64,000 nt of DNA. It comes from Platanthera guangdongensis. Lineage: Eukaryota > Streptophyta > Magnoliopsida > Asparagales > Orchidaceae. The translations under genes and the position numbers were made by a program. Location of the stretch: the NCBI GenBank assembly GCA_039583875.1, contig CM077150.1:186314375-186378374 (forward strand). The letters run 5' to 3'. How positions within the stretch are numbered: position 1 is the first letter of the stretch; every line of letters begins with the position of its first letter. This document shows positions 57,342 to 64,000 of this stretch, piece by piece. The notes below the pieces were generated by a model. It searched no databases and was not told the origin of the DNA. It saw nothing but the letters and a program-made list of their open reading frames with translations.

Positions 57342-58229
57342 TTAGATGTCGAACTCGCTCAACTCCACCGACCACTTGGCCAGCCTACCAGAATGCTCCA
57401 CCCCCTCAAAGATGTTGCGGAGGGGATGGTCAGTCACCACTCGGATGGAGTGTGCCTGGAAATATGGTCGCAGCCTTCGGGCCGAGATGACCAGGGCGAA
57501 GGCCAGCTTCTCCAAAATTGGATATCGGAGCTTGGCCTTCCTCAAGACCCGGCTCACGTAGTATATGGGAAGCTTCTTCTTCCCCTCTTCACGAACTAGG
57601 ACGGAGCTCAAGGCCTCCGCCTCGACCCTAATATACAAATATAGATCCTCCCCCTCCTTTGGCCCTTGGAGAAACGGATCCCGCGTCAATTGCATCTTTA
57701 GGGCCTGGAATGCCTCCTCGCACTCCTTGGTCCACTCGAATTTTTGCCCCACTAGTGTTTTGAAGAAGGGGGAGCACTTCTCCCCAGCTCGGTAGAGGAA
57801 CCTGCTTAACCCTGCTAGCTTTCCTGTCAACCGTTCCACCTCCTTAGTATTCCGCGGCGACCCCAACTCCACGATAGCCTTGACATTATCCGGATTTGGT
57901 TCGACGCCCGCGGGGGTGAGGAGATGCCCCAAGAACTTCTCCCTGCTTGCCCCAAAGACACACTTCAGGGGGTTTAGCTGCATCTTGTACTTGCGCAGGG
58001 TGGCGAAGGTCTCTTCTAGGTCCTGGAGGTGAGAGTACACATCCTGACACTTGATCATGAGATCATCTACATAGACCTCCGGGTTCCTCCCCTTCTATTC
58101 CCGGAAGAACCTGTCCATCATCTTTTGATAGGTCTCCCCTGCATTCTTCAGCCCAAAGGGCATCATTTTATAGCAGTAGCACCCATCACCCGTGATGAAC
58201 GAGATGTCCTTGACGTCCGGGGGTACATT
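57342..58229 (-). pseudogene. D reverse transcriptase and RNase H, 5' truncated
   Basis: RT from NVPPDVKDISFIT onward, with YKMMPFGLKNAGETYQ, catalytic YVDD at about 58062-58073, FLGHLLTPAGVEPNPDN and the linked RNase H (YYVSRVLRKAKLRYPILEKLAFALV, VVTDHPL). The first RNase H Asp appears lost, as is common in Tat. TAG near 58096-58098, before the YVDD segment, breaks the frame. The N-terminal RT and all upstream domains are replaced by F at 58230. Confidence 0.88.
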
Positions 58230-60403
58230 TGTAACGCACGCACTCGTCACATGGCATATAACAATGGGTCCGGCTGGGGCCCCACGCCATAGGTCACTGA
58301 CAAGCGGCAAAATTACTTGTGGAAATCAAAATCTACTCGCATCCTAACGCAATCCATTGTAGCGCAGCATTTTACGTTAACATGAACTCAACTCAGAGAA
58401 TGTCCAATACTATATAAATGCCACATTTATATATCAAAATCGAGAATGTATACAACCCACACATACTGGCCTTAAGGCCTTACAGATTTCTCTTTGCACA
58501 AATACATTTTCGTACATCGGCACGCAGACCGGCAACACATGAAATCCAACCACGCTTTGCACGGCCTTCAAGGGCCTTTAACAGCAATCCTCCATTCCGC
58601 TCAAGAAAATCAATTCAAACATCAACACCTGCAATTAGCCATCCAATCCAAAGCAGAAAATAAAGTAACGGTCAGCTTTAGCTGACCACTTATAACGACC
58701 CTACCCCTTACCCGGGGCAGTGGTTCCTTCCCTGTATGCATTGTCATCATAATAATCTTTTCAATCTAGCAATCTACCAATCACAATCACATCACAAACG
58801 CCGGTATCCACTAGATGCTCCGTGCACTCAGGCCACCTTACGGTGTACCGGACTCCGTGTCAACACCACCGATTAGAGGTTATTAACATGTTGGCTGGCC
58901 GGTCCTAGTCCACTAGAGCGCAGACCGGCGACATTCCGCCTAGACCACTCAGAGGTGAGAACCTCACGGCAAACTTGAGCATTAACAAATCGATCCACCA
59001 TTACAGTGCAGCAATTAGGGTCTGCCTCACTTCCTCCCACACCTTGCCAGTAATTGACCTCTCCATCAGGAGCAGGTTGTCCTTTCTCCTTGCCCAATCT
59101 GTTAGTAGCGCAGTACTAGACGTTGGTCGGCCTTCCCTCCTGAGTAGCCACAACTAGATCCCACCGCTCTCACATCACAAGGGACGCGCAAGCCCCACCG
59201 CGCTTACACGTCCAATTCATATGCATCCAATACACAAAGCACATATTTCATAGCATTAAATCCACGGAGTCTTCTCCGGTTTACCCATGATCATCACCAA
59301 TCCAGACTACTAGTCCAGATGGGCTTCACACAGCATGCCTATGCCGTACTTCACACTTCCGGCCCTAAATGCAAACTCAACAAAGGAATCACTTCCGAAA
59401 TCCACCTCTTGGTGGAGGATTCCACGCACATGCATAAAGAGAGGACTTCGTTGTCCAAGGAGATCGTTACCCTTGAAGATCGCTTCAGCGCCATGAAGTA
59501 GCCGGATGGAAGTCACGGCCTCGGCTTTGCCTTCACGAAACTGCTCTCGAATCTTCAATCCGCACTCCATAGCTCCTTCAGCAGCTGGTTCTCTTTCCTC
59601 CTTCCTTCCCTTACTCTCCCTTTCTCTTTCTCTCTCTTGGAAAGTGAGAAGAAGAAGAAGATGAAAATGAGGAAAGAAACCTCATTCTCTGCCCCTATTA
59701 ACCATCGGGAAGAGTTCTGGACCATTAGATCCAGAACAAAGAAATGAACGGCCAGAAAACGCTGACAAAACACTTTTCGGGCCTGACACGCCCTATGACA
59801 CGCCCGTTTCACAGGGCGTGTACCTTAAGCGGCACACGAACTGACCTATCCAAACTTATCCACGACAAGGTGACACGCCCATGACATGCCCGTGTCAGCC
59901 TAGTCACGCCCGTAACACGGTGCATGTAACCCACTCGAGACCTACTCGAGAGGACTTACTCGAGAGAAAACCAACTACTCGAGTACCCAGATAGGACAAG
60001 CCTGTTTCACAAGGATGACACGCCTGTGTCACCCCCCCCCCCCTCTTACTTGAGTACTTTTCCACCTACTCGAGTACATTTCGACCTACACGAGAACTAC
60101 TTGAGTCTGAGTGGGACACGCCCTGTGACACGCCCGTGTCACGGGCCGTGTACCCTCTTTCTCGAGTATTCGTCGACCTCAACTACTCGAGAGAAAATCG
60201 TTGACCAGGGGAGGACATGCCCTAGGTCACGCCATCCGACACGCCCGTGTCACAGGGCGTGTACCTCCCGAAGGATTCGTCGACCGAAATTCGTCGACCA
60301 CGCGCTCGACCACTCGATCCAAGCAGGACACGCCCTGGGACATGCCCGTGTCCCAGGCCGTGTCAACCAATATTTTTTCGTTTCTCGAATTTGGGCTGTC
60401 ACA
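58230..60403 (-). repeat. F 3' LTR, chromovirus-like
   Basis: About 2.17 kb. On the minus strand it starts TGTGACAGCCC after the polypurine tract and ends GTGCGTTACA, next to D RT sequence. Family resemblance to Tekay LTRs: a segment like GGACCCATTGTTATATGCC near the end, and GGATC...GATGG promoter-proximal sequence. The U3 part (59780-60365) holds the palindrome cluster. No credible gene inside. Confidence 0.85.
59780..60365 (-). promoter_or_regulatory. CACG/CGTG and CTCGAG cluster, F LTR
   Basis: GACACGCCCGTGTC-type repeats inside CACGCCCT...GGGCGTG arms, alternating with TACTCGAG/CTCGAGTA and CGTCGACC motifs. Same plan as in E and the LARDs, with CTCGAG taking part of the GTCGA role. Confidence 0.6.
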
Positions 60404-60618
60404 ACCCTCCCCTCTTTCAGGAAATTTCGTCCACGAAATTCGTACACAGGAGGGAAACCAGCAACCGAACTGTTATAACATCCCAATTTTATGTTACAAC
60501 AACATTTGGATGATACAACCATGTTGCCCCATTTGCAACCGAGCACTCAACAAGGTGAGCCGGGTTTGAAGTCAGAGGCTGCGGCTTGTCTCACCCAAGG
60601 TGAAAGTGTGAGTTAGAT
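60404..60618 (-). mobile_element. F interior remnant with polypurine tract
   Basis: Minus-strand polypurine tract AAAGAGGGGAGGGT (about 60404-60417) preceded by hairpin AATTTCGTGGACGAAATT, as in Tekay elements. The remaining ~180 bp has no recognisable coding domain and is cut by element H. Confidence 0.65.
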
Positions 60619-62191
60619 CTGATATACTCTAGAGGGGAGTGAATAGAGTATGGTACTTGCTAAAAACTTTTGCAACAGTTGTTGTATTCTAATGTGAACA
60701 GGGAACCAAATAATAAAAAGTAAATCTAATCACAGAATGATCACAGGGCAATCTAGTCACAAAGCAACCTAGTCACAAACCACAGCCAGAAACAAAAAGA
60801 AAAACAAGCAACCAGAAGACACAAGGAGCTATAGTGGTTCCCCAACCAATCTGGGTACATCCACTCTTCTACCACCCTAGGTAGGAATCCACTGCAGGAT
60901 GAGTTGATCAGGTGTCCTGGGCACCAATGAGCTTTTGATAAGGTGCTCAAAAACCAAACCAGATTTTTTGATCAGGTGTCTTGCCACCAATGAGATTTTG
61001 ATAAGGTGCTCAAAAACCAAACACAAACTTTTGAAGGGGGTTTGAAAAACCCTTTATAGAGGTGGGGATGAGAGAGTGATGAAAGTCTTCTTTTCTCAAT
61101 CACGGTGAGAAGACTATGTAGATTCAGTGCTGTTGTCAAAGCTCCCCCTGAGATCTGTAGTTGTTCATGAAGTGAAGCTTTGCATTATGGTGATAGGCCT
61201 TCAGAAAATTGATCTCCAGCAAATAATGATTTCAGCAACAGCTGAAATGTGGGGTGTCTGGAGTCTTGAATGATGATGGCCTTGAACACTTGAAACAAAA
61301 GAGATCTGAAGATTTCAGTTTGTTGATCTCCTTTTGGTGTTGGTGTTCTTGTATGAATCTTTGAGACTGAGAATGTCTGCAACCCTTTCTCTTTCTTTCT
61401 CTTATGTAATAGTTGTTGTAAGAGTTGTTGTTCTTGTTGTTGCAGAGAATGTTTTCTAATTTCTTGTTCTTCTGTTTCAGGAATTGAAAAATCTGATCTT
61501 TTATTCCTTTTCTCTGAATAGAAATGATCCTCTGTCCAAGATAGCCATTGGCCTGTCATTAAATGACTTCCTTAATTGCAATTGTCTTCTGGAGGAAAGT
61601 CTAATAAAACATTCCTTGAAAATCCCTTGAAACTTGCTCCAGAATAAATGAAAACGGCTACAAGATCTCTGAATTAATTGCTGACAATAATTCCTCAACT
61701 GTTTGTATTTGAATCTTGAAAAACATTTAACTCTTCAGAAAAACGTCGAACTGAGCTCCACTATCGTCGAACTGAGCTCATAGATTTGGACTTAGACAGA
61801 AACAGAGATCGTCGATCTGAGCTCAACTATCGTCGAATTGAGCTCAGATATAGAGAATCAAATTGGAGGCAAGATCGTCGAACTGAGCTCGAAGATCGTC
61901 GAATGGAGTTCGACGACTTGATGAAGTTGAGCTCAGAGATCGTCGAATGGAGTTCGATGACTCGTCGAAGTGAGCTCAATGATCATCGATTGGAGTTCGA
62001 CGATTCGTCGTACTGAGCTCGACGAAATGACTTAGTCTCCAAACTGAAAAACCTGGTCTTGAGGGCAGCTTCCAAACCTAACTACTAACCCTTAGACTCG
62101 ATTCTAATTGACCTTTAGATCTATACAATGAGGTCAAAACAGGTTTCCTAATACACATAGTGATCCTTGCCCAAATCAGTAATAGGGTGTT
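60619..62191 (-). repeat. Probable 3' LTR of element H, copia-like
   Basis: On the minus strand it begins TGTTGGAACACCC after a purine tract (ATGAGGAGAT, about 62192-62201), typical of copia LTRs, and probably ends near CTCTAGAGTATATCA. It has a TATA box (CTCTATAAAGGG, about 61054-61065), a ~63-bp direct repeat (60906-61022), and a GTCGAACTGAGCTC-type motif array (61736-62030). The 124-codon frame at 61185-61559 is Gln-rich and unidentified. The left edge is not certain. Confidence 0.55.
61736..62030 (-). promoter_or_regulatory. CGTCGA/GAGCTC motif array in H LTR
   Basis: About ten copies of CGTCGA followed by GAGCTC or its variant GGAGTTCGACGA, spaced about 25-30 bp, in the U3 portion. Confidence 0.55.
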
Positions 62192-62345
62192 CCAACAATC
62201 TCCTCATATTTGGGTTAGGATTACTATTTACAGAAATTTGAAAATTATAAACATACAGAACAACAATATAACAACAAAACATTGCAGAAACGCAGATATT
62301 ATCTTAGACATATCATAAAACAGCATATATTGTCACCTTACAGAA
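62192..62345 (-). other. H polypurine tract and AT-rich 3' segment
   Basis: Purine-rich primer tract next to the LTR, then AT-rich sequence without a gene up to the stop codon of the following coding remnant. Confidence 0.5.
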
Positions 62346-63058
62346 TTACTCCTTTTCCTTGCTCTTTATAAGTACTATTTCCCTGTTTGGATTAAGAGCT
62401 TCTTTCTTAGATCTTCTGTCATCAGCTGCACCTAGAGATGTTTGTTGTTTTGGCCTTGGTACTACAGCTTCAGGGTGCAACTTCATGTAGCTTTCAGAAT
62501 CAAAGAACTTGCTGGAGGAGTATCTTTCCAGTTCCTTTTTCCTTTGTTCTGACAAAGTAGTAATACTGGAGGTTTCTTTGCCTTGCTCTCTGGCTTTCTT
62601 AATCTGATCCAAAGCAGCTAATTCCTTCATCCTAGCTGTTCAGGAAATTGGATTGTTCTCTGGATCCTCATATGGCACTGGAGGCTCATACCTATTAGAG
62701 GGATTATCTGGAGGAGCTCTGGAGGAGACTAATTCTTTCAGCTTATAAGGAAAGGGACCTGAAGTTGTATCAGATGGACCTTGTCCTTCCCTTGAATATG
62801 GGTGTTGCCTGGAGTAACCTTTGGACTAAACTTGAAGTTCTCTTTGGTTTCCTCTGTAGTTTCCTCTCCTTGATTGATAGCCTCTGGATTGGCTTCCCCT
62901 ATGTTGAGATCTTCCTTGAGGCTGATAAGGGGTTTGGCTTCTGGCAGAGGGTTGAACAGCTGAACTACCACCTGCACCTGCACCAGGTGAAGGAGGAGGA
63001 GGAGGAGGGTGATGATACTGAGAAGATCCTTTGTCATATTTTCTTTTCTTTTTCATAG
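62346..63058 (-). pseudogene. H unidentified coding remnant, 3' part
   Basis: One minus-strand frame from about 63058 to 62346 interrupted by TAG near 62826 and TGA near 62640. N to C: a basic start, a proline run (PPPPPPSPGAGAGG), an Arg/Gly/Gln-rich stretch (RSQHRGSQSRGYQSRRGNY) like RNA-binding tails, then a charged helical end (EQRKKELERYSSSKF) finishing KSKEKE. Its position between a polypurine tract and the window edge fits the extra or env-like frame that some copia elements carry before the 3' LTR, but I do not recognise the family. Confidence 0.45.
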
Positions 63059-63086
63059 CCTTTAATTAATTCTTGGAGTATTGCAT

Positions 63087-63991
63087 CCAATGTTCTGTGA
63101 TAGGGCAGTCATGCAGAATGTAGTAAGGAATGTCATTTGTGTCTTTGACTTTAGCTGGAGGAACTCTTTTCATTGCCTTGCTTCTGGCCTTTCTTTTCCT
63201 TGCTATAGTAACAGAAGAATCATCTGAATCAGTTCTGAACTGATCACTTTCTGAGCTTTGTTCATCATATAAAGCATCAATCCTTTTAAGGTAGTCTTTT
63301 TGTAGTTGTGATTGAGCAGATGTAACAGCAATGACAGCAATTGTGGCAGCAACAGAAAGAGTAGTAGAAATAACACTGGCAGAAGTTGTAGCAGCAGCAG
63401 TAGATACAGTAGATACAAATACAACAGTTTCAGCATTTCAGAAATAATACTTTCAGATACAATAGTTTCAGTAACAACAATAACATCAATAAAGACAGTA
63501 GGCTCAAGGTCAAATGCCTCTGGCATATGTATATCCTCAGATATTAAATCATCATAAATGTCAGCAATATCAACAATATCAGTACTTGCAACAGAAACTG
63601 AAGAAGCAGCAGCAGAAAAGGACTTTACAAAAGAATGAATTACACTGGTGTCACGGCTTAAAATAGGCACAATGGCCTTAGACGGGTATTCTGATGGCTG
63701 GACTGCAGTATGCTCTGGAAGACAGCTGAAATATATATAATGAAAATCTGATAATAGTGACCTGAGATCCACTGAGAAAACTGCAACCTGAGATGGTGAG
63801 GCTTGAGCTTGGGTTGAAGATACAGCAGCAACAGTAGCAGCAGGCAATCTATCCACTTCATGAGGCATCTCCACCTGCCTAGATTCAGTCAAGACTGGAT
63901 CAAGGCACCCAGATGAATGGATTGCCTGAGGAGGAAAGAGGGAGGAGAGCCTAGCAGACAGGTCTGCAACTGACTTTAAAAGTGGATCCAT
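63087..63991 (-). pseudogene. H unidentified coding remnant, 5' part
   Basis: Open from the window edge (apparent ATG 63991, probably internal). The first ~185 codons are Ser/Val/Ala-rich. Near 63430 a frameshift is likely: the nominal frame turns into a Leu-rich run down to 63203, whereas the alternate frame reads Ala/Thr-rich, then charged (DALYDEQSSESDQF), then basic sequence, to a stop (HWMQYSKN) near 63075. The Leu-rich part should not be read as membrane segments. Family unknown; probably upstream part of the same gene as 62346-63058. Confidence 0.4.
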
Positions 63992-64000
63992 GGAGGTCTC

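Larger units (their letters stand above)
38147..58229 (-). mobile_element. Tat-lineage element D (split by E, cut by F)
   Basis: Minus-strand Ty3-gypsy Tat element: RT, RNase H, a second archaeal-type RNase H, and integrase (58229 to 45491, interrupted by E), then a large tandem array, two genes on the opposite strand, and a probable 3' LTR. The 5' half (gag, protease, 5' LTR) is absent because F begins at 58230. Plant Tat elements are known to carry extra frames, some antisense, and tandem repeats downstream of pol; this layout fits. The left boundary is uncertain. Confidence 0.75.

Noticed and set aside
61185..61559. 124-codon Gln-rich frame as a gene
   Set aside because: Lies across the LTR of H downstream of nothing recognisable; composition follows from CTT/GTT-rich sequence.
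63203..63430. Leucine-rich transmembrane segment
   Set aside because: It appears only after a likely frameshift; the alternate frame gives a more protein-like Ala/Thr-rich then charged sequence.

Overview
The window is nuclear DNA of a flowering plant, most likely from a large, repeat-rich genome. It is almost wholly nested LTR retrotransposons; I found no ordinary host gene, rRNA, tRNA or CRISPR. The plant origin follows from Tekay/Del-type Ty3-gypsy chromoviruses primed by initiator tRNA-Met, a Tat-lineage Ty3-gypsy element with a second RNase H, non-coding LARD-type elements primed by tRNA-Asp, and GT-AG introns.

Layout, left to right. (1) 1-5992: Tekay copy A, minus strand, cut by the window edge on one side and broken in its 5' LTR on the other. 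(2) 5993-15801: Tat fragment D' (minus), consisting of an integrase remnant plus a short 72-bp tandem array, split by the complete LARD element C (6272-14456, duplication GTGAC). (3) 15802-37576: Tekay copy T2 (plus), with a truncated 5' LTR, decayed gag-pol, a 5.1-kb TG...CA insertion G in the integrase (21671-26784), and a 3' LTR split by the complete LARD element B (27318-35604, duplication CTCGG). (4) 37577-38146: an old relic related to the LARD LTRs, in reverse orientation. (5) about 38147-58229: Tat element D (minus), with a putative 3' LTR, two decayed intron-bearing genes on the opposite strand (one with a Transposase_28-like region), a ~22-unit 72/75-bp array downstream of pol, and a broken pol. 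A complete Tekay element E (45529-55565, duplication CCAGG) lies inside the integrase end. (6) 58230-60618: 3' LTR and a little interior of another chromovirus-like element, F, which cut D in its reverse transcriptase. (7) about 60619-64000: LTR and 3' interior of an element H of uncertain (copia-like) family, running off the window.

Three signals stand out. First, the U3 regions of several LTR families with different tRNA primers (Tekay A/T2, Tekay E, F, LARDs B and C) share a CpG-rich cassette: nested CACG/CGTG inverted repeats alternating with GTCGA-type hairpins, repeated about every 100 bp and, in the LARDs, directly upstream of a TATA box. Second, all three Tekay copies have a short GT-AG interval (76, 75 and 71 bp) between gag and protease; removing it restores one gag-pol frame each time although the lengths differ modulo 3, suggesting that splicing sets Gag versus Gag-Pol output. 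Third, a 759-bp insertion in the antisense gene of D has four alternating head-to-head copies of one LTR-like unit, TG...CA ends and a 5-bp duplication.

Most nonsense codons in the coding remnants fit CAG, CAA, CGA or TGG turning into stops, the footprint of cytosine deamination in methylated DNA. E is the youngest and best preserved coding element: its LTRs are nearly identical and its gag-pol has only two stops, both at expected CGA codons.
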